A stretch of 44,183 bases of DNA from SFTH01 sp051878085 (lineage in GTDB: Bacteria; Bacillota; Clostridia; Christensenellales; Aristaeellaceae), in the NCBI GenBank assembly GCA_051878085.1, contig JBJEJN010000131.1, positions 1 through 44,183 of the forward strand, in the 5' to 3' direction. Made by a program: the position numbers and the translations under genes. The notes under the pieces are model-generated. The model was not told where the DNA came from. It did not search any database and saw only the letters and a list, made by a program, of their open reading frames with translations. Position 1 is the stretch's first letter, and each line of letters begins with the position of its first letter. Positions 1-7,573 of the stretch are shown here, in pieces.

Positions 1-80
1 TCGCCGGGGATGTTCCAGGGCAGACGGCCGTCGCGGCCGATGACGCGGTTCCGGGAGTGGGCGACAATCAGTGCAAGCAT
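1..80 (-). CDS. folA: Dihydrofolate reductase, N-terminal fragment cut by window start
   Basis: The first 80 bases read on the minus strand give 26 codons from an ATG at 80-78 and then leave the window. The product starts MLALIVAHSRNRVIGRDG and continues RLPWNIPG, which is the typical N-terminus of dihydrofolate reductase (a hydrophobic strand, then the nicotinamide-side VIG loop and the LPW substrate loop). The family reduces dihydrofolate to tetrahydrofolate with NADPH in the cytoplasm. The start lies one base beyond the stop codon of the upstream carboxypeptidase gene, so the two are almost certainly co-transcribed and translationally coupled. Only the N-terminal sixth is visible; the rest of the enzyme cannot be assessed. 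Confidence 0.88.
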   Translation of the reverse strand, partial: MLALIVAHSRNRVIGRDGRLPWNIPG

Positions 81-81
81 A

Positions 82-1587
82 TCACTTCAGTTCGTACAGC
101 TTCGTGTACTTTTCCTCCAGATAGTCGAGATAGTAGTTCACGTTCAGGGGTTCGCCGGTGATTCTGCGGATCCACGCGTCCGGCGTGAGCATCGACGCGC
201 AGGAGAACACATTTTCCTTCAGCCAGTCGAGCACCGCGTCCAGACGGCCCTCGGCCACGGCAGCGTCCACGTCGAGATCCTCACGCATGCGGCGCAGGAT
301 CTGCACGCCGTAGGCGTTGCCCAGGGCATAGGAGGGGAAGTAGCCGTAGCTGTCCGTCCAGTGCACGTCCTGCAGACAGCCCTGCGCGTCGTCGGGAACC
401 TGAACGCCCAGGTACTCCGCGTACTTCGCGTTCCAAAGGGCGGGGATCTCGTCCACGCCGATCTCGCCGTTGATGAAGGCCTTCTCCAGCTCGTAGCGGA
501 TCATGACATGAATGGAATAGGTCAGCTCATCGCTCTCGGTGCGGATCAGACTGGGCCGGGAGATGTTCACCGCCTCGTAGAGTTCGCGCTCGGATACATC
601 AGCAAAGGTATCGCCGCTGATCTCCTGGAGCTTCGGATAGACGAAGTGGATGAAGGCCTCGCTGCGTCCGATCAGGTTCTCGTAGAAGCGGGAGATGCAC
701 TCGTGCATGGCGTTGGACATGCCGTTGTCGGCGTGGTTGGCATAGAATTCCTCCGGCTCGTTCTGCATGAACAGCGCGTGGCCGCCCTCGTGCAGGGTGC
801 TGAAGATGTTGGAGATGAAGTTGTCCTCGTAGTAGTGGGTGGTGACGCGCACGTCCTTCGGGCCGTAGCTGTCGGTGAAGGGGTGCTCGGTGGTCATCAG
901 CACCAGCGCGCTCTCCCGCAGGCCTTCCAGCCGCAGCAGGTAGCGGGAAAAGGCCTCCTGCTGGGGGATCGGCACGGACCGGGAGAGGAAGTCCTCGCGG
1001 ATGGGCTTGCCCTCGGAGACGATGCGCTGCATCAGCGGAACGATGCGCGCCTTCAGTGCGGCGAAGAACGCGTCCAGCTGTTCCTCGCTGCCGCCCTTCT
1101 CGTTGTCGTCCAGGCAGGCGTTGTAGTAGGTGGAGGGCTTCTCGTCCCGCAGGTCGATGGCGCGGCGGGTGCAGTCGATCACCGAAGCGAGGCTGTCCCG
1201 GAAGAGGGAGAAGTCACTTGCCTTCTTGGCGCTCAGCCACGCGCCGTAGGCCTTGTTGCGGGCGGAGTCCAGCTCAAAGGCGAACGCAGGCGTGAAATTC
1301 TTCGTGCGCCCGTAGTCCTCCCACAGGCGCTCGACGAGCCGAATTTGCACCGGCGTGAGCCCCTGACTGTCCTCGTGGAGCTCGCACACCAGGCGCTGGT
1401 ACTTCTTGGAGTGGGTCAGCTTGTGCAGCTGGCGGCCGAGCACGGAGATGTCCTCCCCGGCCTGCTCCAAACCCTCCTCCGGGGCGCAGCACATCATGTC
1501 GAAGTTGAGCTTGCCCATGCTGCGCTGATAGACCTCGGCTTCGCTGAGAATGGCGTAAAGCTGCTTGAGTTTCTGCTGGTTGGTCAT
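82..1587 (-). CDS. M32 family metallocarboxypeptidase (thermostable carboxypeptidase Taq type)
   Basis: The 501-residue product has the length of the M32 family, cytoplasmic zinc carboxypeptidases that remove C-terminal residues from peptides. The zinc motif HEGGH is at residues 266-270. Upstream sit the family HPF motif (around 235) and a DVRVTTHYYEDN segment (245-256). Downstream, MHECISRFYENLIG replaces the more usual HESQSR; it still supplies the third ligand glutamate but the two residues after it differ from the common form. The ATG at 1587 follows a GGAGG site. A sigma-A promoter lies at 1622-1650, and folA follows directly, so the pair forms its own unit separate from the glutamate genes. 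In a glutamate fermenter a peptidase could feed amino acids to the pathway, but that is inference. Confidence 0.93.
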   Translation of the reverse strand: MTNQQKLKQLYAILSEAEVYQRSMGKLNFDMMCCAPEEGLEQAGEDISVLGRQLHKLTHSKKYQRLVCELHEDSQGLTPVQIRLVERLWEDYGRTKNFTPAFAFELDSARNKAYGAWLSAKKASDFSLFRDSLASVIDCTRRAIDLRDEKPSTYYNACLDDNEKGGSEEQLDAFFAALKARIVPLMQRIVSEGKPIREDFLSRSVPIPQQEAFSRYLLRLEGLRESALVLMTTEHPFTDSYGPKDVRVTTHYYEDNFISNIFSTLHEGGHALFMQNEPEEFYANHADNGMSNAMHECISRFYENLIGRSEAFIHFVYPKLQEISGDTFADVSERELYEAVNISRPSLIRTESDELTYSIHVMIRYELEKAFINGEIGVDEIPALWNAKYAEYLGVQVPDDAQGCLQDVHWTDSYGYFPSYALGNAYGVQILRRMREDLDVDAAVAEGRLDAVLDWLKENVFSCASMLTPDAWIRRITGEPLNVNYYLDYLEEKYTKLYELK

Positions 1588-1621
1588 GGATTTACCTCCG
1601 GGAATGTTTCATTTGGTATAT

Positions 1622-1650
1622 AGCATATCCAGAATCGGGAAGAAAGTCAA
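1622..1650 (-). promoter_or_regulatory. Sigma-A promoter for the carboxypeptidase-folA unit
   Basis: On the minus strand TTGACT (1650-1645) is followed after 17 bases by TATGCT (1627-1622), about 35 bases upstream of the carboxypeptidase ATG. The -35 box starts only two bases after the T-tract of the terminator that ends the preceding gene, so transcription units are packed back to back. Confidence 0.75.
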
Positions 1651-1652
1651 GC

Positions 1653-1684
1653 AAAAGGGGCTGTCTCATCGCTGAGACAACCCC
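1653..1684 (-). terminator. Rho-independent terminator after methylaspartate ammonia-lyase
   Basis: On the minus strand GGGGTTGTCTCA pairs with TGAGACAGCCCC around a GCGA tetraloop (one G-T pair) and is followed by TTTTG. It begins 14 bases after the stop codon of the ammonia-lyase gene and ends the minus arm of the glutamate locus. Confidence 0.88.
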
Positions 1685-1698
1685 GGATGCATGCAGGT

Positions 1699-2958
1699 TT
1701 ATTTTCCTGCGGCCTTCTTCGCGGCGCGCAGGGCCAGAATGCGCTGCATCTCGTTGTAGACGATCATGTAGCCCTCGTCCACGCCCATGCCGGGCTTGGC
1801 CAGGATCTGGTCGGGCTGGGTCGCCATGGCACAGTTCACGCACACCTGAGCGCTGCGGTCGGTCTCGTTGCAGGTGCCGCCCTGATACGCGCCGATGCCC
1901 TTCTGCTTGCAGTAGAGCACAGCCTCGATGGTGTTGTTCACACCGCCCAGGTCGGGGGTCTTGATCTGCACCATGTGGCCGGCCTTCGCATCGGCGAAGA
2001 GCTTGATGTCCTCCAGGGTGTTGCACCACTCGTCGGCGACCAGCTCCACGTCGCAGCCGCGCTTGTCCAGCTCGGCGGTCAGGCCGGCGAGGGCCTCGAT
2101 CTGGGTCTCGCGGTCGCAGTCGCAGTCCATGGGGCCCTCGATGCGCAGGTGGAAGGGCTTGGCCAGCTTGCCCAGCTCCTCGATGTAGTCCGCCATGCCG
2201 ACGTAGTTGTTGTTGCCGAACACCTGGCCGATGGTGCCGTAGCAGTCGATGTGCAGCACGGGGGCGTAGTCGGAGTTCTGACGGTGCTCCAGGATGCGGT
2301 TGCGCAGCCAGGTCACGTACTCGGCCAGCTTCTCGCCGTGCTCGCCCAGCTTGTCGTGCACGTTGTTGATCAGGGCGTGGGGCAGCACCTGCGCACCCTT
2401 GATGATCATCTTGTCGGAGTTGTCGTAGCGGTCGTCGCCGGACTGGGTGAAGATCGGCACGGGCTTGTCGGACACGGTGCAGCCGTATTCGTCGGCCACG
2501 ACCTCGCACATCAGGCGGCCGGTGGCCTTCGCGACGGCATCCAGCAGGGCCTGGGACACGCCGTAGCGGATGGCGGTGTGCAGGCGCTTGCCGTCGATGG
2601 TGATGGCCTCCATGTCGGCGGCGAGCTGACGGAAGTTGTCGGCCTCCTTGCCCACGAGCTGGGGCTTGATGTACTTGTCAATCAGCGGAATGAAGTCCTT
2701 GGCGAGGAACAGCGGGTCGCGTCCGCCAGCGCCGCTGTACTGCACGGCTGCGCAGTCGCCATAGGCGATCTGGCCGTCCTCGAGGATCAGCATCACGGAG
2801 ATGGACTCGCCGGCCTGGCGCACGGCGGTGAAGCCCTCGGTCACGGGTTCGCCCACGTAGAACACGCCGTCGTGGCCCGCGCCCTTCTTGATGGCGCGCT
2901 GATCGTCAAAGTAGAAGCCCGTGCGGCCCTGGGAGCATACGACGTCCAGAATTTTCAT
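1699..2958 (-). CDS. mal: Methylaspartate ammonia-lyase (3-methylaspartase)
   Basis: This 419-residue enolase-superfamily enzyme removes ammonia from (2S,3S)-3-methylaspartate to give mesaconate, the second step of the methylaspartate route of glutamate fermentation. The family reference from Clostridium is about 413 residues. Visible catalytic features line up well: His194 in VLPHALIN, metal ligands Asp238 (LHIDCYG), Glu274 (RIEGP) and Asp309 (VADEW), and the base Lys333 in VQIKTPD. The ATG at 2958 is preferred over an upstream in-frame start because it follows a GGAGGAG site at proper distance. It is the last gene of the minus arm, separated from glmE by 322 bases holding a palindromic repeat and an assembly gap, and ends at a strong terminator. 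Confidence 0.97.
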   Translation of the reverse strand: MKILDVVCSQGRTGFYFDDQRAIKKGAGHDGVFYVGEPVTEGFTAVRQAGESISVMLILEDGQIAYGDCAAVQYSGAGGRDPLFLAKDFIPLIDKYIKPQLVGKEADNFRQLAADMEAITIDGKRLHTAIRYGVSQALLDAVAKATGRLMCEVVADEYGCTVSDKPVPIFTQSGDDRYDNSDKMIIKGAQVLPHALINNVHDKLGEHGEKLAEYVTWLRNRILEHRQNSDYAPVLHIDCYGTIGQVFGNNNYVGMADYIEELGKLAKPFHLRIEGPMDCDCDRETQIEALAGLTAELDKRGCDVELVADEWCNTLEDIKLFADAKAGHMVQIKTPDLGGVNNTIEAVLYCKQKGIGAYQGGTCNETDRSAQVCVNCAMATQPDQILAKPGMGVDEGYMIVYNEMQRILALRAAKKAAGK

Positions 2959-3012
2959 GGTAATCTCCTCCAAATCTATTCAGTAAATATGCGAATTACA
3001 GTTCAGTAGAGC

Positions 3013-3042
3013 TTGTCTCAGAACATCTTCCATTTGAGACAA
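3013..3042. repeat. 8-bp inverted repeat in the mal leader
   Basis: TTGTCTCA (3013-3020) and TGAGACAA (3035-3042) are perfect inverted repeats around a 14-base loop, between glmE and mal. The same TTGTCTCA/TGAGACA arms occur in the terminator after mal at 1653-1684. There is no T-tract on the minus strand, so this is probably not a terminator; it could be a processing site or the edge of the adjoining repeat element. Confidence 0.55.
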
Positions 3043-3043
3043 T

Positions 3044-3242
3044 CCCTCCGGCACGGCTACGCCGCGCCACCTCCCTTTACNNNNNNNNNNNNNNNNNNNN
3101 NNNNNNNNNNNNNNNNNNNNNNNNNNNNNNNNNNNNNNNNNNNNNNNNNNNNNNNNNNNNNNNNNNNNNNNNNNNNNNNNTACACAAGGGAGGCACTGCG
3201 GGTTTCCCGCAGCGGCGCGACTGCTGCTACACGAGGGAGGCA
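3044..3242. repeat. Intergenic palindromic repeat element, interrupted by the assembly gap
   Basis: The sequence left of the gap contains GGCACGGC-TAC-GCCGCGCC followed by CCACCTCCCTTTAC. The sequence right of it begins TACACAAGGGAGGCA, then a perfect hairpin CTGCGGG-TTT-CCCGCAG, then TACACGAGGGAGGCA (3228-3242), a second copy with one mismatch. CCTCCCTT left and AAGGGAGG right are inverted repeats, so the gap sits inside a palindrome. I infer a dispersed REP/MITE-like element, which would also explain why the assembly broke here. It lies between glmE and mal. The whole 2959-3280 stretch contains no gene that I can see. Confidence 0.65.
3081..3180. other. Assembly gap of 100 N
   Basis: Exactly 100 undefined bases, the conventional placeholder for a scaffold gap of unknown length. 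The true distance between glmE and mal, and any promoter within it, cannot be read. Confidence 0.99.
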
Positions 3243-3280
3243 CACACCGGCGCAGCGGTGTATGATGACTTCACATCGTT

Positions 3281-4729
3281 TTACCTCGGGCGGCCCACCA
3301 GACGGCCCTTGCCGATGGCGTACACATCGTCGATGACCATCTGGAAGGAGGCCTTGCGGTTCTCCGCCTTGGCGCGCTCCTCGATCTTGGCGGTGTGGAA
3401 GTCCTTCAGCTCCTTGCTGAAGGGCAGGTTGCCGAAGTTCAGGATGCGCACAGCGCCGTTGTTGTCGCGGGCGGGCAGCATCAGGCCCGCATTGGCGCGG
3501 CAGGGTGCGAAGGGCACGTCCAGCGCGCCGGACTCTACGCCACGGCACACGCCCACGGCGATGTCGCCCATGCCCAGCTCGAAGCACTTGTCCACGATGG
3601 AGCGGGTCTCCTCGGCGATGATTTCTTCTTCAGCAGTGATGGCGTCGCCACGGAAGTCCTGGTCGGCCAGCATGTTCACCACCTGCTTGGTGCAGCGCAG
3701 GCCAGCTGCGTTGGCCTCCATGGTGGGGATGCCCACGGCCTCGTGGGGGGTCTTGACGATGACCTTGGTGGCCTTGGCCAGGCCCGCGATGGCGCTGCCC
3801 ATGGAGATCACGCCGAAGGCCTTGGCCTCGTCCGCCGGGAAGCCGCCCATCCACTGGTGCAGCACGGTGGTGACCACCACGTCGCTGTAGCCGTACTTGG
3901 TCAGGTATTCCTCGGTCAGTTTCTCCAGGGAGCGGATGGCGGCCACGTCCTGCACCAGGTTGCCGCACTGGCCGTAGCCCACGGTGATGTTCTTCACGCC
4001 CTGCTCGGCGGCCAGCAGCGCCTCGATGATGGCGGCGGCGTGGGAGATGCAGGGGGGAACCAGGGTGCCGGTGAGCGGGCCGTAGGGCTCGCGGTTGATG
4101 GACACGCCCATCTCCTCATACAGGCCGGTCAGGCGGTCGACATACTGCCAGTCCTTGATGGTGCGCTCCATGGGGATGTTCTTGCAGTAGGGCAGGTTGT
4201 AGGAGATGCCGCCGCCCTCGTAGCTGGTGAAGCCGCCGGCGTAGGCGATTTCGGTCAGCAGGCGCGCGTCGGGGGTTCCGTGGCGCACCTGCACGGGCAC
4301 GTTCACGCTCTCGATGACCTGACGGCACTTGGCAACGCCGTGGTTCACCGCCGGGAAGCCGTTGAGCATGGCGCGATCCAGGCGCAGGGACTCGTTGATG
4401 CCGTTCTCGGCCTCCTTGTAGCGGTTCTGGCGGGTGTAGCTGTCGATGGTGGTGGGCAGCAGGTCGGCCTCGCCGTACTTCTCCAGGTGCTGGAGCAGCT
4501 CGATATGGCGCTCCACCACCGGCACGCCTGCGCGGGGCTGAATCAGCGTGCGGCCGCTCTTCTTGGCGGCGATCAGCTTCTTGGAGAAGATGCGGTTCTC
4601 GGGCATGGACTTGTGGTAGGCGACCGCTTCCTCGAGGTTTACATCCTTGCCGGTCGGCCATTGGGCCAGTACTTCCTGACGGAGCGCCTGAAATTCAGCG
4701 TCCGGAATCTTCTTGTTCTGTATAACCAT
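3281..4729 (-). CDS. glmE: Glutamate mutase epsilon (E) subunit
   Basis: This 482-residue protein is the large subunit of adenosylcobalamin-dependent glutamate mutase, which converts L-glutamate to 3-methylaspartate by radical carbon-skeleton rearrangement together with GlmS. Clear family segments include QPRAGV (near residue 65), RHGTPDARLL, GGISYNLPY, NREPYGPLTGTLVPP, HQWMGGFP, KTPHEAVGIPT and the C-terminus MVIDDVYAIGKGRLVGRPR. Clostridial homologues are about 483-485 residues. I chose the ATG at 4729 because the TTG at 4738 lies only a few bases behind the AAGGAG site. Translation starts inside glmL: the overlap is 35 bases, with the ribosome site in glmL coding sequence. It is followed by an intergenic repeat and then mal. 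Confidence 0.97.
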   Translation of the reverse strand: MVIQNKKIPDAEFQALRQEVLAQWPTGKDVNLEEAVAYHKSMPENRIFSKKLIAAKKSGRTLIQPRAGVPVVERHIELLQHLEKYGEADLLPTTIDSYTRQNRYKEAENGINESLRLDRAMLNGFPAVNHGVAKCRQVIESVNVPVQVRHGTPDARLLTEIAYAGGFTSYEGGGISYNLPYCKNIPMERTIKDWQYVDRLTGLYEEMGVSINREPYGPLTGTLVPPCISHAAAIIEALLAAEQGVKNITVGYGQCGNLVQDVAAIRSLEKLTEEYLTKYGYSDVVVTTVLHQWMGGFPADEAKAFGVISMGSAIAGLAKATKVIVKTPHEAVGIPTMEANAAGLRCTKQVVNMLADQDFRGDAITAEEEIIAEETRSIVDKCFELGMGDIAVGVCRGVESGALDVPFAPCRANAGLMLPARDNNGAVRILNFGNLPFSKELKDFHTAKIEERAKAENRKASFQMVIDDVYAIGKGRLVGRPR

Positions 4730-6104
4730 CGTTTTCAAGCTCCTTTTTCATGATGCGCAGCGCAATCTGCGGGTAATATTCGGAGAGCAGGCCCATGGCC
4801 GCGAGGATGTAGTGCCGATCCACGCGGATTTCGGCCTTGGTGGGTCGCAGGGACATGGGAGTTGCCATGGAGTAGAGCGCGTGGCTGGCGATCTCCTTCG
4901 TGCGGGCGGTGTGGATCAGGCAGCCGCCGGTGACGATCACCTGCTGCACGCTGCGCAGATCCTTGCCGGTCTGCACGTAGGTCAGGCCCATCAGCGTGTA
5001 GGTCTCCTCCATGCTGCCCGCGTGGCGGCTCACGGCCGTCTCGATGGCCAGCGAGGCCAGCGCGTAGTCCAGCCTTTCAAGCTCCGTGCCGGGCTCAGGA
5101 ACCACGTCGGTATGGGTGGCGAGCATGTCGATCAGCTCCTCGCAGCGCTTCTCGTCCAGACCGGAGAGCGCGCTCACACGCTTTATGCCCGCGGCGTCCA
5201 CGATGCCGTGGATGGAGTAGCGCATGCCGATGTCGCCCTCCACCGTGCGCTTGGCGTAGGGCTCGGGGAGCCCCTTGTACACAGTGTTGGCCGCGGTGGG
5301 CATGCCGTCGGACATGGAGTAGATGTCGGTGGTGGCACCGCCGACGTCCACGGCGATCAGATCGCCGATGCCCGCCTCACCCTCGCAGCCCTCGGCCAGC
5401 AGCTGCATGGCCTTCATCACTGCGGAGGGCGTGGGCATCAATATGCCCTGAATCAGGGAAGCGGCCCTGCTCAGGCCCTTCGCCTGGATGATGCGGTTCA
5501 GGAAGATCTCGCGGATCTTCAGGCGCGTGGGCTCGGTGTTCAGCACGCCGAACTTGGGCATGACGTTTTCGCAGATGTGCACCTCGTGCCCGGAAAGAAT
5601 CCGCGCGCACTCCCGGGCGGCGGAGCGGTTTCCTGCGAGCACCACCGGGAAGTCGAACTGCGCGGAGGCCAGCATCTTGGCGTTGTGCAGGATGCACTCG
5701 CTGTTGCCGCCGTCGGTGCCGCCCACCAGCAGGAAGATGTCCGGGTTGATGGACAGGATCTCGTCCACGTCGTCCTCGGTGAGCTGGAAGGAGTACACCT
5801 TCAGCACCTTCGCGCCCGCGCCCAGACTCGCCTGGCGCGCCGCCTCGGCGGTGAGCTCGGGAACCAGGCCGCTGGTGATCATGCGAAGTCCGCCGGCAGC
5901 CGAGGAGCAGGCGTAGCGGGCCTCGTATTCCAGATGCCCCGTGACCTTCTCCAGCTTGCGCAGCGCGTTCTCCAGACCCTCGCCAACGTCCGTCTGAACC
6001 GTCGTATAGGAATCTGCCGTGCCCAGCAGGCGCTCGCCCTCCAGGTCCACGGCGGTCACTTTCGTGTAGGTGCTGCCGAAATCAATCAGCAGAACGGGTT
6101 TCAT
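4695..6104 (-). CDS. glmL: Glutamate mutase reactivating protein GlmL (MutL), ASKHA ATPase
   Basis: The 469-residue product belongs to the GlmL/MutL ATPases encoded between the two mutase subunits in clostridial glutamate fermenters. The actin/Hsp70-like nucleotide fold is visible: LLIDFGSTYTKV at the N-terminus (phosphate 1), IAVDVGGATTDIYS near residue 245-260 (phosphate 2) and VIVTGGCLIHTAR near 395 (adenosine). These proteins are thought to release damaged cobalamin from the mutase, as diol dehydratase reactivases do. The ATG overlaps the glmS stop codon by four bases (ATGA), and its own 3' end overlaps glmE by 35 bases, so glmS-glmL-glmE are translationally coupled. Confidence 0.96.
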   Translation of the reverse strand: MKPVLLIDFGSTYTKVTAVDLEGERLLGTADSYTTVQTDVGEGLENALRKLEKVTGHLEYEARYACSSAAGGLRMITSGLVPELTAEAARQASLGAGAKVLKVYSFQLTEDDVDEILSINPDIFLLVGGTDGGNSECILHNAKMLASAQFDFPVVLAGNRSAARECARILSGHEVHICENVMPKFGVLNTEPTRLKIREIFLNRIIQAKGLSRAASLIQGILMPTPSAVMKAMQLLAEGCEGEAGIGDLIAVDVGGATTDIYSMSDGMPTAANTVYKGLPEPYAKRTVEGDIGMRYSIHGIVDAAGIKRVSALSGLDEKRCEELIDMLATHTDVVPEPGTELERLDYALASLAIETAVSRHAGSMEETYTLMGLTYVQTGKDLRSVQQVIVTGGCLIHTARTKEIASHALYSMATPMSLRPTKAEIRVDRHYILAAMGLLSEYYPQIALRIMKKELENDGYTEQEDSGR

Positions 6105-6526
6105 GCCTCTTCATCCTCCATGTGCAGCAGCTCCTTCAGGGCTGCAATGGTCGTCTCGGGCGCGGTGTTCGGCGGGAAGGCGCGATCAAAGCCCATTTCC
6201 TTGAAGCGCTTCTCCACGTCCTCGAACTTCTGCTTGCCGATGACGATGTTGCCGCCCACCAGCAGCGGAATGCCCTTCAGGCCCGCCTCATCGCACTTCT
6301 CGCGCATGCCGCGGCAGTCCAGCTCGCCCTGACCATACAGGGAGGAAATGACGATGGCGTCCGCATTGGCCTCGATGGCTGCGGCAATGTACTCCTCCTG
6401 GGACACCATCACGCCGAGATTGACGACCTCGAAGCCGGCCTCCGTGAATGCGTGGTAGAGAATCTTGTTGCCCACCGCATGCACGTCCGCTCCGATTACG
6501 CCGATAACCAGAACCTTCTTCTTCAT
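6101..6526 (-). CDS. glmS: Glutamate mutase sigma (S) subunit, B12-binding
   Basis: This 141-residue protein is the cobalamin-binding subunit of glutamate mutase. The base-off/His-on motif DxHxxG is DVHAVG at residues 14-19, with His16 as the cobalt ligand; SSLYG and VGGNIVIG supply the remaining nucleotide-loop contacts. Length matches the clostridial GlmS/MutS family (about 137 residues), with a short acidic tail (MEDEEA) added. The ATG follows AAAGGAG at good spacing. About 100 bases separate it from the P-loop gene upstream; I see no B12 riboswitch in that short space. The mutase genes are therefore probably read from the divergent promoter ahead of citC. Confidence 0.97.
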   Translation of the reverse strand: MKKKVLVIGVIGADVHAVGNKILYHAFTEAGFEVVNLGVMVSQEEYIAAAIEANADAIVISSLYGQGELDCRGMREKCDEAGLKGIPLLVGGNIVIGKQKFEDVEKRFKEMGFDRAFPPNTAPETTIAALKELLHMEDEEA

Positions 6527-6630
6527 TGTTACACTCCTTTGTGTTTGTTACGGGTTCTTGCCAATATTCGCCGCGCATCCTTGCGCAGCGCACAGCCCAT
6601 CCGGGCTGCGGGAAACGGATTTGTGCCGGA

Positions 6631-7563
6631 TCAGAAGCGGGTTCTGTTCCGGAGGTCGTCCAGGTTCTGCTGGGAGTTCTCGCCGATGAAGCCGATCAGC
6701 AGATAGCGCTTCTGCTGGTTGTCGTAGACGATCTCGGGGCAGAGCCTGAAGCCGGTGATCTTGCCGGTGGAGGACACGTGGGTGCGGGGGCCGCTGCACT
6801 CGTGGATGTAGTCGCCCACGGCGATGTGGGATTCGTCCGCGTAGTGCACGGGCAGGTCCTTCGCGATGTCCTCGTTGACGCGCCGCTCCAGCTCGAACAG
6901 GTCGATCTGCGGCGGACGATCCTGGAAGTCGAGAATGAAGCCGTGGTGGATGTCGTCGTGCTTGCAGCTGGTGACCAGGTCGGGATCCATGTGAATCTCG
7001 CACAGATCCTCCGCCGTGTGGGCCATCAGGCGGTAGGGCAGGGACTTATGTACGTTGTTGACGAACTCCTCCGGCTCCGGGCCGAACATGGTCGGGCGGC
7101 TGATGATGATCTGCTCGCCCACGCCGATCATCAGGTCTGCGTTGCGGGGCAGCAGCGGATAAATCAGGTCGAAGTGCTCCACGATCACGCGCTTGCCCAG
7201 GTTGATGGCCTCCATGATCGCGTCGGCCAGGATGTGGGGCTGGGTGAAGCCGGTCTCGAAGCGGATGTCCAGATGGTAGGTGTGGGGCGTGTAGAAGCCG
7301 CGCACATCGCCCACGTCCAGAATCGGCAGCGGGCGCACGTTCACGCCGTCGTCGTCGTTGGTCAGCTCCAGACCCGGGAACATGCCGCGCACCAGCGCGC
7401 TCTTGCCGGAGCCCGCGTCGCCGATGAAGCCGATCAGCTTGTCGTAGGGACTCAGGTACAGCTGGGAAATCTGCATGCCCAGGTCGTAGATGCGGGTGCG
7501 TCCTCGGGGTGCAAAGAAGGATGCCTGAATCAGGCTCTTTTGCATGCGATGGATGTAGGCCAT
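6631..7563 (-). CDS. P-loop NTPase with an AlaRS-editing-domain-like motif, function unknown
   Basis: The 310-residue soluble protein has a textbook Walker A motif, GDAGSGKS, at residues 48-55. Near the C-terminus, HECSGPRTHVSSTGKI (254-269) resembles the CxxxH..TGEI zinc motif of the alanyl-tRNA synthetase second additional (editing) domain, although the Cys256-His262 spacing is longer (Cx5H). The middle is rich in His, Asp and Cys (LMAHTAEDLCEIH, SCKHDDIHHGF). I recall proteins of this kind being annotated as alanyl-tRNA synthetase second additional domain-containing; no biochemical role is known to me. It sits between citC and glmS, 10 bases from citC with its AGGAGG site overlapping the citC stop, so it is expressed with the mutase. 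A chaperone, GTPase or nucleotide-handling role for the B12 enzyme is possible but unproven. Confidence 0.75.
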   Translation of the reverse strand: MAYIHRMQKSLIQASFFAPRGRTRIYDLGMQISQLYLSPYDKLIGFIGDAGSGKSALVRGMFPGLELTNDDDGVNVRPLPILDVGDVRGFYTPHTYHLDIRFETGFTQPHILADAIMEAINLGKRVIVEHFDLIYPLLPRNADLMIGVGEQIIISRPTMFGPEPEEFVNNVHKSLPYRLMAHTAEDLCEIHMDPDLVTSCKHDDIHHGFILDFQDRPPQIDLFELERRVNEDIAKDLPVHYADESHIAVGDYIHECSGPRTHVSSTGKITGFRLCPEIVYDNQQKRYLLIGFIGENSQQNLDDLRNRTRF

Positions 7564-7573
7564 GTATGTCCTC

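Noticed and set aside
6527..6630. Cobalamin riboswitch ahead of glmS
   Set aside because: Only about 100 bases are available and no B12-box-like sequence or extended fold is visible; the genes are more simply read from the promoter ahead of citC.
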